Positions 1-7,332 of a stretch of 52,397 nucleotides of DNA are shown here, piece after piece. The stretch spans positions 1 through 52,397 of the forward strand of contig CALMAK010000020.1 in NCBI GenBank assembly GCA_937859515.1, read 5' to 3'. The translations under genes were made by a program, and so were the position numbers. This DNA comes from an uncultured Candidatus Saccharibacteria bacterium (GTDB taxonomy: Bacteria; Patescibacteriota; Saccharimonadia; Saccharimonadales; Saccharimonadaceae). The stretch's first letter is position 1. Each line of letters opens with the position of its first letter. A model generated the notes under the pieces. The model searched no databases. It was not told the DNA's origin and worked only from the letters and a program-made list of their open reading frames with translations.

Positions 1-4
1 TAAA

Positions 5-39
5 AACGACCCATCTCGCAGATAGGGTCGTTCGTTTTT
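5..39. terminator. Intrinsic terminator at the left edge
   Basis: Bases 5-16 pair with 20-32 (AACGACCC with GGGTCGTT plus an inner ATCT/AGAT, one bulged A), followed by a T-rich run to 39 and preceded by an A run. It could end transcripts on either strand. The gene it serves on the plus strand lies outside the window. Confidence 0.75.
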
Positions 40-151
40 GAATCTAGTTTTGGATCCAAACAGGTGCCGTCATTTCTGACTGATACTAGTGTATATGGTT
101 CCTGTTTTTTGTGCAAGACTTTTTCACAACAAAAAAGTACTTATGTAAACG

Positions 152-180
152 TTGACAAAATGCCTAAGCTATGATATATT
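152..180 (+). promoter_or_regulatory. Strong sigma70-type promoter of the KGG-protein gene
   Basis: TTGACA (152-157), 17-bp spacer, TATATT (175-180). This is close to consensus. The predicted transcript starts near 187 and carries a leader of about 84 nt. Confidence 0.85.
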
Positions 181-188
181 AATTTCAT

Positions 189-252
189 ACACATATCATG
201 TGTGAGGTATTAGTGAGGGTTTCCGCGGCAAAATGCATGTGGAAACTTTTTT
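189..252 (+). promoter_or_regulatory. Structured 5' leader with terminator-like hairpin
   Basis: Two hairpins lie in the leader of the KGG gene. The first is ACACAT (189-194) with ATGTGT (198-203). The second is GTTTCCGC (219-226) with GTGGAAAC (239-246), one G-U pair, followed directly by six T (247-252). The second has the form of an intrinsic terminator placed just before the Shine-Dalgarno AGGAGG (near 259-264). It may attenuate the gene or stabilise its mRNA; which one is not decidable from sequence. Confidence 0.5.
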
Positions 253-270
253 AAATGAGGAGGAAAACTC

Positions 271-474
271 ATGGCAGGAACAAAAGCAGGTGGTTTGAAG
301 GCAAAGGCTAAGAACCTCGCAAAAGATCCAAACTTTTACGCTAAGATCGGATCAAAGGGTGGCAAGGCATCGAACACTGGTGGTTTTGCCGCTAACCCAG
401 AGCTTGCACGTATTGCAGGTGCAAAGGGTGGCCGAATTAGTCGTCGCGGTAAGAAGACGACACCAACAGCATAG
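271..474 (+). CDS. KGG-repeat small basic protein (stress-induced family)
   Basis: A 67-residue, lysine- and glycine-rich protein. It has two KGG-type motifs, SKGGKAS in the middle and AKGGRIS near the end, spaced as in the stress-induced KGG/YciG-like family. The family is small, cytoplasmic and of unclear biochemical role; links to stress survival are known for relatives. An AGGAGG Shine-Dalgarno lies about 6 nt before the ATG. The near-consensus promoter at 152-180 suggests high expression. No enzyme motif is visible, and nucleic-acid binding is only a guess from the charge. Confidence 0.85.
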   Translation: MAGTKAGGLKAKAKNLAKDPNFYAKIGSKGGKASNTGGFAANPELARIAGAKGGRISRRGKKTTPTA

Positions 475-490
475 GTTTGACCGCTCATAT

Positions 491-521
491 AATAAAACCC
501 CTCGAGATGAGGGGTTTTATT
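491..521. terminator. Bidirectional intrinsic terminator between convergent genes
   Basis: AATAAAACCCCTC pairs with GAGGGGTTTTATT around a short loop, with A and T tails on both sides. It ends the KGG gene on the plus strand. Its right edge contains the TAA stop (520-522) of the minus-strand metallopeptidase, so both genes share it. Confidence 0.88.
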
Positions 522-975
522 ATAATGTCTGGACAGAGCGCCGCAGGTTACAGCCGCGCGCTTCATTGACTGACCAAGTCGTACTACACGAGACGCATCT
601 GTACAGCTGCGGTCCTGTTTGTACGCCATTCAGATCACATGTGGGGCAGGTGCTACGTGTGTGCATCCACTCGCGGTAGGTGTCGAGAGATGATTCGACC
701 AGTTCGGAGTTTATCTCAAGGCCGTATTTACTGGCAAGATTATCAATTGCATATGTCCAGGCGGCACGCTCGATCGCCAGTAACTCTATGTCACGTGAAT
801 ACGAGTTGTGCTGTAATAAAGCGTGGCCGAGCTCGTGCAGTAGGTATGCCCCGTCGCCTGATGGGTCGTATTCAACGGTATGTTGCTTGGGTATCCAAAG
901 AAAACTTTTGGCTTCACGCAGCGAAATTGACGGATAATCGGCCTTAACGGCCTTGACGAGTCCAGTCGCTACCAT
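520..975 (-). CDS. ImmA/IrrE-like zinc metallopeptidase with C-terminal zinc ribbon
   Basis: About 151 residues. HELGH at residues 47-51 with a downstream Glu in IERAAW (E69) is the gluzincin pattern seen in ImmA/IrrE-type peptidases. The C-terminus adds a CPTC (110-113) and CVSC (127-130) pair, a likely zinc ribbon. No signal peptide or membrane segment is visible, so it should act in the cytoplasm. The ATG at 975 lies inside the 3' end of the ROK gene (32-nt overlap), so the pair is probably co-translated. The open frame extends further upstream, but that part is antisense-like sequence within the ROK gene. ImmA relatives cleave repressors; no repressor partner is seen here, so the substrate is unknown. 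Confidence 0.75.
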   Translation of the reverse strand: MVATGLVKAVKADYPSISLREAKSFLWIPKQHTVEYDPSGDGAYLLHELGHALLQHNSYSRDIELLAIERAAWTYAIDNLASKYGLEINSELVESSLDTYREWMHTRSTCPTCDLNGVQTGPQLYRCVSCSTTWSVNEARGCNLRRSVQTL

Positions 976-1762
976 AGAAATAACATCCGTAGATGACAGC
1001 CTTTTCGGCGTCCTTTGCTTTGGCAAATTTTGGCACTGGAATATGAGGTGGCATTTTTTCGCGGAGAATGCCAAGCAGGGCTTCTTCGTATCGATCGAAA
1101 TAGGTACCCATGCTACCGCCGATAATAATAACGCTGGGTTGTGCCAAAGGAATAATGGCCAAAAATCCACGGCTAAACCGGTCGGCAATCTGCTTCCAGA
1201 TACGTTTGCTGTGGATATCACGGGCAAACTTGCCGTAGGCAGCGTAAACGCTACTGCCAGCGCCGAACATTTCCCATTCTTGAACGACACCGTTGTATTC
1301 AATGAGCGAACGACCACCCTCACTGAGGCGTAGCCCAGGGTCAATGACACCATCAGAGATAAAGCCAGTGCCAATACCTGTGCTGATAGTGACGTAAAGT
1401 GCAGAGGACGGAATGTTCTTTAGGCGTCGTACTTCACCGAGGCCACCGAGGTTAGCATCATTTTCGACAAGAATAGGTATGCCAGGGAACTGTGCCTCAA
1501 TCTCAGCCTGTACATTATAATTTGCCCACAGCAAGTGATTGCACCATACAGCAACACCATTTTTGACAATACCCGGAACTGCCACGACGATGACATCAAT
1601 ACGCGCCTCGTGTGAAACATCCTCAATTGCTTGACGTAGCTGTCTGACCCATTCCTTTTTGTTTTTCGGTGTTGGGAATTTAATTTCCTCTTTGATGGCG
1701 CCCTTGTCAGAGAACGCCGCCACCAGTGTTTTTGTGCCCCCCGTGTCGACTGCTATAATCAT
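944..1762 (-). CDS. ROK-family sugar kinase (glucokinase-like), zinc cluster missing
   Basis: A 272-residue ROK/actin-fold kinase. DTGGTKT at residues 6-12 is the phosphate loop, VENDAN carries the catalytic Asp, and STGIGTGF and IIIGGS are the later nucleotide-binding stretches. ROK kinases phosphorylate hexoses or N-acetylated hexosamines in the cytoplasm. The usual ROK zinc cluster (a GH motif plus CxCGxxGC) is absent: after the catalytic site the chain reads EGGRSLIEY and has no cysteine cluster. I chose the start at 1762 because AGAGGT precedes it and a TGC-TACACT promoter lies 6 nt upstream. The longer open frame would begin upstream of that promoter. The substrate cannot be told from sequence. 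Confidence 0.82.
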   Translation of the reverse strand: MIIAVDTGGTKTLVAAFSDKGAIKEEIKFPTPKNKKEWVRQLRQAIEDVSHEARIDVIVVAVPGIVKNGVAVWCNHLLWANYNVQAEIEAQFPGIPILVENDANLGGLGEVRRLKNIPSSALYVTISTGIGTGFISDGVIDPGLRLSEGGRSLIEYNGVVQEWEMFGAGSSVYAAYGKFARDIHSKRIWKQIADRFSRGFLAIIPLAQPSVIIIGGSMGTYFDRYEEALLGILREKMPPHIPVPKFAKAKDAEKAVIYGCYFYGSDWTRQGR

Positions 1763-1768
1763 ACCTCT

Positions 1769-1777
1769 AGTGTAGCA
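1769..1777 (-). promoter_or_regulatory. Extended -10 promoter of the ROK gene, near-leaderless
   Basis: On the minus strand TGC-TACACT ends 6 nt before the ATG at 1762. Transcription would start at or next to the start codon. Confidence 0.65.
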
Positions 1778-1789
1778 TAGAACTAAGAC

Positions 1790-1819
1790 TTGTCGGAGGG
1801 GTTGATTTGATGGTACAAT
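1790..1819 (+). promoter_or_regulatory. Promoter of the LPETG small surface protein
   Basis: TTGTCG (1790-1795), 18-bp spacer, extended -10 TGG-TACAAT (1811-1819). The 11-mer TGTCGGAGGGG at 1791-1801 recurs exactly in the promoter of the LRR surface protein at 49785-49795. Confidence 0.7.
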
Positions 1820-1846
1820 ATAGGAAATCATAACCGAGGTGAACAT

Positions 1847-2308
1847 ATGTCAGTACGTACAGCGCGCTATCAGGGTGGATCGATAGTATCATTTATTATT
1901 ATCGCCGTTCTTATAACGGCAGCAGTGGGTATTGGGCTTCATGTCCTTCGTCAACGATCAGAACAGTCACGTATCGGTCAAGCGGCAAGCCAAGACATAC
2001 CTCCGGAATTACCTGGTTCTACTACTACGGACAACGATAAGAAAAGTGCAACTGACGCTGAGAACTTTCCAAGCTCAACTAAGGACAGTGTAGACAAGGA
2101 AAAAGAGGCAGGTACATCAAGCACCACTGATACCAAAGGCACGAGCTCAAACGGGTCTACCTCACCATCGTCAACAACATCTCCATCAGCGACGGCACTA
2201 CCTGAGACTGGACCTGAACAGCTGCTCATTATCCCAGTCCTTGCGGCTGTAGTATATGTAGCAACTGCTTATGCCGGCTCGTCACGTACACTGGCACGTC
2301 TGCGCTAG
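1847..2308 (+). CDS. Small Ser/Thr-rich membrane or wall protein with LPETG-type C-terminus
   Basis: 153 residues. A hydrophobic segment at about 13-33 is followed by a Ser/Thr/Asp-rich low-complexity stalk (about 45-115). LPETG follows at 118-122, then a hydrophobic stretch and a short basic tail ending RTLARLR. That is the layout of a sortase sorting signal. No sortase gene is in the window. GAGGTG about 5 nt before the ATG is a fair Shine-Dalgarno. The N-terminal segment may be an uncleaved anchor, which would give two membrane segments instead of a cleaved signal. The function of the stalk is unknown. Confidence 0.7.
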   Translation: MSVRTARYQGGSIVSFIIIAVLITAAVGIGLHVLRQRSEQSRIGQAASQDIPPELPGSTTTDNDKKSATDAENFPSSTKDSVDKEKEAGTSSTTDTKGTSSNGSTSPSSTTSPSATALPETGPEQLLIIPVLAAVVYVATAYAGSSRTLARLR

Positions 2309-2315
2309 TCACTCT

Positions 2316-2344
2316 TTGACTTACTGCCGTATCTGAGGTACAAT
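2316..2344 (+). promoter_or_regulatory. Promoter of rpsA
   Basis: TTGACT (2316-2321), 17-bp spacer, TACAAT (2339-2344). It gives a leader of about 70 nt. Confidence 0.8.
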
Positions 2345-2405
2345 AGACCTAATCTAGGAGGTATGTCTTTTGATGTGCTTTTCCGGGAATAATAATTAAG
2401 GAAGG

Positions 2406-2421
2406 AGTCTTAAATAAGACT
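2406..2421 (+). promoter_or_regulatory. Small hairpin between Shine-Dalgarno and start of rpsA
   Basis: AGTCTTA and TAAGACT form a 7-bp stem around AA. It sits between GGAAGGAG (near 2400-2407) and the ATG at 2423, a linear gap of about 15 nt. Folding would bring the Shine-Dalgarno nearer to the start or hide it. S1 controls its own translation in other bacteria, so this is a candidate control site. Confidence 0.45.
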
Positions 2422-2422
2422 T

Positions 2423-3490
2423 ATGGCAAATAACGCCACTATAACAATGGACGATCTGCTCGCTGGCGACAGTGTCAAGCAGCTCACAACAGGTGAAGTA
2501 ATAACAGGAACGATCTTGACGGTCCGCAAGCATGAGGTCTTGGTTGATCTTGGCGCACAGGGTGTTGGTGTTGTGCCACGCCGTGAGGTTGGCTATTCGC
2601 GTAACTTGGCAGTTGGTGACGAAGTCACCGCCAGTATCGTTGATCCAGAGCTCGAAGGCGGTCTTTCACTGCTTTCACTACGTAAGGCTGCAAAGGATCG
2701 TGGATGGGATGAGGTAACCGCAAAGCTCGATGATGCGGAGATTATCGAAGTAACGCCATACGATGCGAACCGTGGTGGTTTGCTGATTGAATACGAAGGT
2801 GTTCGTGGCTTCTTGCCGGTATCACAGCTTTCGGCTGAGCATTATCCACGCGTTGGCAGTAGTGACAAGGATGAAATCTTGCAGCGTCTTAACGTGCTTA
2901 TTAACAAGCCTCTCAAGGTTCGTATTCTTGATGTTGATCGCAAGGCAAACAAGCTGATTTTCAGTGAGAAGGAAGCAATCAAGGATGGTTTGGCTGCACG
3001 CTTTGAAAGCCTTAAGGTTGGCGATACTGTAACTGGTGTTGCAACTGGTGTGGTTGATTTCGGTGTATTCGTGAATGTTGACGGTATCGAAGGCCTGGTG
3101 CACATCTCAGAAATCAGCTGGGAGCGCGTTAACAACCCTAATGACTATGTTAAGGTTGGTCAGCCAATCGAAGCAAAGATCATTGCTATCGACAAAGACC
3201 GCTTGTCACTCAGTATGAAGCAGCTATCTGAAGACCCTTGGATGACTGAGGTTGATCAGTTTAAGGCCGGCGACACGGTCGAAGGTACGGTGACTCGCAT
3301 TACACCATTCGGTGCATTTGTACAGATCAGCCCAGCAGTTGAGGCACTGGTACACGTATCAGAGCTTGGTGGTGATGGTGCCGATCCAGAGAAGGTGTTC
3401 ACCCTGAACGAGCGTAAGGAATTCATTGTCCTTGATATTGAAAAGGAAAGCCGCAAAATTTCACTAAGCCTTCCTAAGGGTAAGAAATAG
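2423..3490 (+). CDS. rpsA: Ribosomal protein S1 (four S1 domains)
   Basis: 355 residues with four S1/OB RNA-binding domains at about 20-88, 102-175, 195-263 and 280-352. The third and fourth carry the typical GDTVxGxVxxxxxFGxFV start and a V/L-H-V/I-SE motif. E. coli S1 has six domains; a four-domain form is usual for gram-positive and CPR lineages. It binds mRNA on the 30S subunit and helps initiation. It has its own promoter, and infB follows 53 nt later, so the two are probably one transcript. The lysine-rich end (KGKK) fits an RNA-binding protein. Confidence 0.9.
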   Translation: MANNATITMDDLLAGDSVKQLTTGEVITGTILTVRKHEVLVDLGAQGVGVVPRREVGYSRNLAVGDEVTASIVDPELEGGLSLLSLRKAAKDRGWDEVTAKLDDAEIIEVTPYDANRGGLLIEYEGVRGFLPVSQLSAEHYPRVGSSDKDEILQRLNVLINKPLKVRILDVDRKANKLIFSEKEAIKDGLAARFESLKVGDTVTGVATGVVDFGVFVNVDGIEGLVHISEISWERVNNPNDYVKVGQPIEAKIIAIDKDRLSLSMKQLSEDPWMTEVDQFKAGDTVEGTVTRITPFGAFVQISPAVEALVHVSELGGDGADPEKVFTLNERKEFIVLDIEKESRKISLSLPKGKK

Positions 3491-3543
3491 TAAAAAATAA
3501 CACATAAATCCGTGTCCACACGGGCAGAAAGGAGCTTTAGTAC

Positions 3544-5313
3544 ATGGCTGAAAAAGTTATTGTTGTAGCTGATTCAATTACTGTAGGCGAGCTGGCGGAG
3601 ACGCTTAATCTGCCCGTGACAACATTGATTGGTGAACTGTTTAAAAACGGCATTGTTGCCACCATTAACCAGAAGATTGATTTTGAGACGGCGACGATTA
3701 TTGTCGAGGAGCTAGGATTAGATGTTCAGCTTGAGCGCAAAGAGGTTTCAACACTGGCCGAGCGTAAGCGTCATGAAATTAGCGAGAACGCCGTATCGCG
3801 CCCACCAATTGTGGCCGTCATGGGTCATGTTGATCATGGTAAAACCAGTCTACTAGACGCAATCTTGGGTCAAAAAGTAGTCGATGGTGAGGCCGGTGGC
3901 ATTACCCAGCACATTAGTGCATATCAGACGATTCGCAAGGACCGTGCGATTACACTACTGGACACGCCTGGTCATGAGGCGTTTGCAGCCTTACGTCAGC
4001 ATGGTGCGGTCCTGACTGATGTGGTGATCATTGTTGTTGCAGCTGATGATGGCGTTAAGCCTCAAACGATTGAAGCAATTCGTTTTGCCAAGAACGCTAA
4101 TGCCAAGATTGTGGTTGCAATTAATAAAGTTGACAAGGAGACTGCCAACCCAGATATGGTTAAGGCGCAGCTTGCTAGTGAACATGGCTTGAATCCTGAA
4201 GAGTGGGGTGGCGACACGATTATGGTTGAAGTGAGTGCCAAGACGGGTCAAGGTGTCGACAAGTTGCTCGACATGGTATTGCTTGTTGCCGATCTTGAAG
4301 AACTGCGCGCCGACACCGATACGCCAGCCGAAGGTCTGGTGATCGAGGCACACATGGAGACGGGCCGTGGTTCAGTAGTAGGTTTGCTGGTTGAGCACGG
4401 TATGCTGCGCCCTGGGCATTTCCTGGTGGCAGGTACTGCCTATGGAAAGGTGCGTACATTGCTTGATTTTAGGGGCAAGACGCTAAAGGAAGCGGGTCCA
4501 TCAACACCCGTGACGGTGACCGGGTTTAAGGAGCTGCCACAGTTTGGTGATACCTTTGGGATTGTTAAAAGTGAAAAAGAAGCACGTCATCAGGTTGCTT
4601 TGGCTCGTATCGAGCAAGAGAAGAATGCTGCCAGTACAAACGTCACTGGTGCTGACCTTCTTAAGATGATGAGCCAAAAGCAAGAAGCCGAAGACTTTAA
4701 CGTTATCATTAAGGCTGACGTGCAAGGTTCGTTAACTTCTGTGATCGACAGTCTTAAGCTGATTAATACTGATGGGAAGGTAATGCTTCATGTTGTTGGC
4801 AGTGGCGTCGGTGCAATTACCGAAAACGATATCCGCCTTGCTGCTAATGATCAGACCGTGATTTATGGCTTTAATGTTGACCTACCGCCTGCGGTTAAGC
4901 GCCTCGCTGCACGTGATAAGGTGCAGGTGCGTATGTATAAGATTATCTATGAGCTGCTTGATGATGCACGGGCTTCGATGGAGGAGCTACTGGCGCCAGA
5001 GGTTGTTGAAACCGAAGTCGGCACGTTGACTATTAAGGGTGTTTTCCGCACCCTAAAGGACGAAGTAATTGCTGGTGGTGAGGTGACAAGTGGCAAGGCG
5101 ACCCCTGGCGTACTGGCTCGCGTTCTGCGTGGCGACGATCAGATAGCAGAGGTAGAAGTCGAAAAAGTCCAGCGACAGCAGCAAGAGGCGAAAGAAGTAT
5201 TTGAGGGTGAGATGTGTGGTCTCAGCCTGAAGACGACAAAGAAGCTCCTTCTTGAAGAGGGCGACAAATTAGAGTTCTTCTCGCGCGAATTGGTCAAGCA
5301 GACACTTTCATAA
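3544..5313 (+). CDS. infB: Translation initiation factor IF-2
   Basis: 589 residues. A short IF2_N segment (1-60) leads to the GTPase core: GHVDHGKT (94-101), DTPGHEAF, and NKVD. The beta-barrel domain II and the C-terminal initiator-tRNA-binding domains follow. The long variable N-terminal extension of enterobacterial IF-2 is absent, giving a minimal form. It loads fMet-tRNA on the 30S subunit, which matches the fmt and def genes just downstream on the other strand. AAAGGAG lies about 9 nt before the ATG, and a 6-bp hairpin (3510-3523) precedes it. Confidence 0.95.
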   Translation: MAEKVIVVADSITVGELAETLNLPVTTLIGELFKNGIVATINQKIDFETATIIVEELGLDVQLERKEVSTLAERKRHEISENAVSRPPIVAVMGHVDHGKTSLLDAILGQKVVDGEAGGITQHISAYQTIRKDRAITLLDTPGHEAFAALRQHGAVLTDVVIIVVAADDGVKPQTIEAIRFAKNANAKIVVAINKVDKETANPDMVKAQLASEHGLNPEEWGGDTIMVEVSAKTGQGVDKLLDMVLLVADLEELRADTDTPAEGLVIEAHMETGRGSVVGLLVEHGMLRPGHFLVAGTAYGKVRTLLDFRGKTLKEAGPSTPVTVTGFKELPQFGDTFGIVKSEKEARHQVALARIEQEKNAASTNVTGADLLKMMSQKQEAEDFNVIIKADVQGSLTSVIDSLKLINTDGKVMLHVVGSGVGAITENDIRLAANDQTVIYGFNVDLPPAVKRLAARDKVQVRMYKIIYELLDDARASMEELLAPEVVETEVGTLTIKGVFRTLKDEVIAGGEVTSGKATPGVLARVLRGDDQIAEVEVEKVQRQQQEAKEVFEGEMCGLSLKTTKKLLLEEGDKLEFFSRELVKQTLS

Positions 5314-5325
5314 TCTGAACATTCG

Positions 5326-5354
5326 TTGCGCCATAAGCATAATGGTGATACAAT
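5326..5354 (+). promoter_or_regulatory. Promoter of the DUF5663 gene
   Basis: TTGCGC (5326-5331), 17-bp spacer, extended -10 TGA-TACAAT (5346-5354). Confidence 0.7.
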
Positions 5355-5384
5355 GGGCGTAACTAAAAGAGGGGAATACAAGGC

Positions 5385-5807
5385 ATGTTTCAATTAGATG
5401 ATAAGTTTTTACAAGACCTAGGTCTTGATCAGTTGCCAGAAGCACAGCGTCAAGCATTCTTGCAGCACATCTATGATGAGCTAGAACTGCGCGTTGGTAC
5501 GCAGCTGAGCGAAGGTATGAGTGACGAGCAGCTCGAACAATTTGAGGCAATTATCGACAAAGACCAAGGTGTTATCGAGAATTGGATTGCCCAGTACGCA
5601 CCTGATTACCATAACGATCCAGCATTCGGTCGTTTGCAGCAGGCAACTGGTCTTGACGTGAATGATCAAAATCTTCGCGATGAGTTTGTTGCGACCAAGT
5701 GGCTTGAGGTTAACCGCCCTGATTACCGAGACGTTGTTGCTAGTGTTCTTGAGAATCTCAAGCAAGAGATTAAGTCTAACCGCGAAGCAATCCTTGGCGC
5801 CCTCTAG
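5385..5807 (+). CDS. DUF5663 family protein
   Basis: A 140-residue acidic, mostly helical, soluble protein without a signal peptide. It resembles the DUF5663 family common in Patescibacteria: an LGLDQLPEAQRQ-like N-terminal helix, a LELRVG turn and a MSDEQLEQFE motif around residues 38-60. Its biochemical role is unknown. GAGGGG lies about 10 nt before the ATG. Its TAG stop overlaps the TAG stop of convergent fmt in the palindrome CTAG (5804-5807). Its terminator lies inside the fmt coding sequence. Confidence 0.8.
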   Translation: MFQLDDKFLQDLGLDQLPEAQRQAFLQHIYDELELRVGTQLSEGMSDEQLEQFEAIIDKDQGVIENWIAQYAPDYHNDPAFGRLQQATGLDVNDQNLRDEFVATKWLEVNRPDYRDVVASVLENLKQEIKSNREAILGAL

Positions 5808-6727
5808 GATTTAAGACGATCTTTATAGCCAGCAAGAAATGCCTGAATGGGCATTTCTTTTTTGCCGACAGGTTTAAGCGATTCGATACTTAGGCACCAG
5901 CCATCGCCACAGCGAACAGTAAAGTGATCGAGAGGTGTACCCTCCTGAGAGAGTCCCATGCATTCAACAACACTAGCACTCGTAATAATGACATCAATCT
6001 CACCTAATGTTGTGCGACTACCTGGCCATCCTTTGTATGCATGGATTTCTCTTACGATTTGTTCAGCTGGCTTATTCCAGTCAACTGTGCCATCAGACTT
6101 TTGAATGAGCTGGCAGTACGTAGCCGCTGATTCATCTTGTGGGGTAGGCTGTAGCTCACCTGAGATGATTTGTGGTAACACTCTCACAAGTTCACTTGCA
6201 CCAACCTTAGACAGCGTCTCGTATAGCTCTGGCTGTGTTTCTGTACCCTTAAGAAGGTGAGAGATAAAGGAATAGACTGGTCCAGCATCCATGGCTGCCG
6301 ACAGTTGCATGATCGATACGCCGGTTTCGCTGTCGCCATGTAAGATTGCTGATTCGATTGGTGATGGTCCGCGGTATTTTGGTAGTGGCGATGGGTGAAC
6401 GTTAATAATACCAGGTGTAAATAAATCAATGGTTGACTGAGGGATGATCTTACCAAAACTTACTAAAACACCAGTTGCGGGTTGCAATTGTTTAATGTCT
6501 TCGGTTATATCACGCAGTTTCGCTGGTTGCCAAACAGGGATGTTGTGCTTCTGGGCGATGATTTTAACGGTTGGTGATATCATTTTGTGACCGCGCCCTT
6601 TTTTGCTATCTGGCTTGGTGACAACTGCGGCAATGTTAAATCCGTTCGCGATGAGGGCACGTAAAGATTCAGCGCTAAATTCCTCGGTGCCAAAAAAGAT
6701 AATAGTACTAGTCTTGCCAGAGGTCAT
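5804..6727 (-). CDS. fmt: Methionyl-tRNA formyltransferase
   Basis: 307 residues. The N-terminal formyltransferase fold begins with IIFFGTEEFS. The catalytic stretch is INVHPSPLPKYRG (about 108-120) with Asn109 and His111, and the later MDAGP supplies the usual Asp region. The C-terminal OB-like tRNA-binding domain follows. It formylates Met-tRNA for initiation. The ATG at 6727 lies 20 nt inside the end of def, so def-fmt is a coupled pair. The open frame reaches further upstream only because it overlaps def in another frame. Confidence 0.92.
   Translation of the reverse strand: MTSGKTSTIIFFGTEEFSAESLRALIANGFNIAAVVTKPDSKKGRGHKMISPTVKIIAQKHNIPVWQPAKLRDITEDIKQLQPATGVLVSFGKIIPQSTIDLFTPGIINVHPSPLPKYRGPSPIESAILHGDSETGVSIMQLSAAMDAGPVYSFISHLLKGTETQPELYETLSKVGASELVRVLPQIISGELQPTPQDESAATYCQLIQKSDGTVDWNKPAEQIVREIHAYKGWPGSRTTLGEIDVIITSASVVECMGLSQEGTPLDHFTVRCGDGWCLSIESLKPVGKKEMPIQAFLAGYKDRLKS
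5835..5863 (+). terminator. Intrinsic terminator nested in the fmt coding sequence
   Basis: AGAAATGCC (5835-5843) pairs with GGCATTTCT (5850-5858), loop TGAATG, followed by T to 5863. It faces the plus strand and should end the DUF5663 transcript, although the bases encode the C-terminus of Fmt on the minus strand. Confidence 0.75.
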
Positions 6728-7286
6728 GATTGCCCTCAATATGTGTCGCATAATCAAGGGGCTGCAACTCGCCTTTGTCGTCAAGTGTGTAGAATGCTTT
6801 GTGGTTGTCGCGGATATGGTCGATAAATACCATACCATTGGTGTGGTCGATCTCGTGCTGCAAGACGCGCGCCAAGAATCCGTCGGCCTTGAGACGGATT
6901 TCATTTCCTTCGGTATCGAGCGCTTTGACGCGAACGCGCGAATAGCGAGGTACCTTGCCGTAGACGCCAGATACACTAAGACAGCCTTCATAATCGTCAA
7001 TTAATGTTCCCTCATATTTAACGACCTCTGGGTTGATAAGTGCAGTAAATTCACGAACAGACTTGTTGTCAAAATCACTACGTACGATAACAACCCGAGT
7101 CAGACGATCGACCTGCACGGCAGCAAGCGCTGCACTAATCTCATGCGGACGGCTATCCTCCCAGTCGAGTGCTGCGGTGGTCATCTCATCAATGAGCTGT
7201 AGCGTCTCCTCGGTAATCACATGTACACGCGATGACTTCTCGCGCAAATGTGGGTTGGGTAGGGTGATAATGTCATCTTTAGTCAT
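6708..7286 (-). CDS. def: Peptide deformylase with altered motif I
   Basis: 192 residues. Motif II EGCLS (100-104) with the metal-binding Cys102 and motif III HEIDH (144-148) are intact. Motif I, normally GxGxAAPQ, reads SAALAAVQ (51-58): both glycines and the proline are replaced while the Gln is kept. The enzyme removes the N-formyl group from new proteins and works with Fmt encoded directly downstream. The start at 7286 is supported by a TGA-TATAAT box 7 nt upstream; the long upstream open frame is not used. The altered motif could narrow the substrate pocket, but activity is likely because the metal site is complete. Confidence 0.88.
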   Translation of the reverse strand: MTKDDIITLPNPHLREKSSRVHVITEETLQLIDEMTTAALDWEDSRPHEISAALAAVQVDRLTRVVIVRSDFDNKSVREFTALINPEVVKYEGTLIDDYEGCLSVSGVYGKVPRYSRVRVKALDTEGNEIRLKADGFLARVLQHEIDHTNGMVFIDHIRDNHKAFYTLDDKGELQPLDYATHIEGNHDLWQD

Positions 7287-7293
7287 TGGAATG

Positions 7294-7302
7294 ATTATAT
7301 CA
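7294..7302 (-). promoter_or_regulatory. Extended -10 promoter of def-fmt, leaderless
   Basis: A perfect TGA-TATAAT on the minus strand ends 7 nt before the def ATG, so the first transcribed base should be at or next to the start codon. Confidence 0.75.
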
Positions 7303-7332
7303 GAGGTACGGCAGCAGTCCAACAGATATCTA

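Noticed and set aside
520-1374. 284-codon minus-strand frame taken as one long protein
   Set aside because: The upstream 133 codons overlap the ROK gene in another frame and show no family features; the real protein starts at 975.
2363-2392. Nine-codon leader peptide with AGGAGG before rpsA as a firm gene
   Set aside because: The gap from AGGAGG to the ATG is 1 nt, too short for normal initiation. It is kept only as a possibility in the findings.
5804-7000. Fmt with a 90-residue N-terminal extension
   Set aside because: The extension is the out-of-frame shadow of def; Fmt homology starts at residue 1 of the 6727 start.
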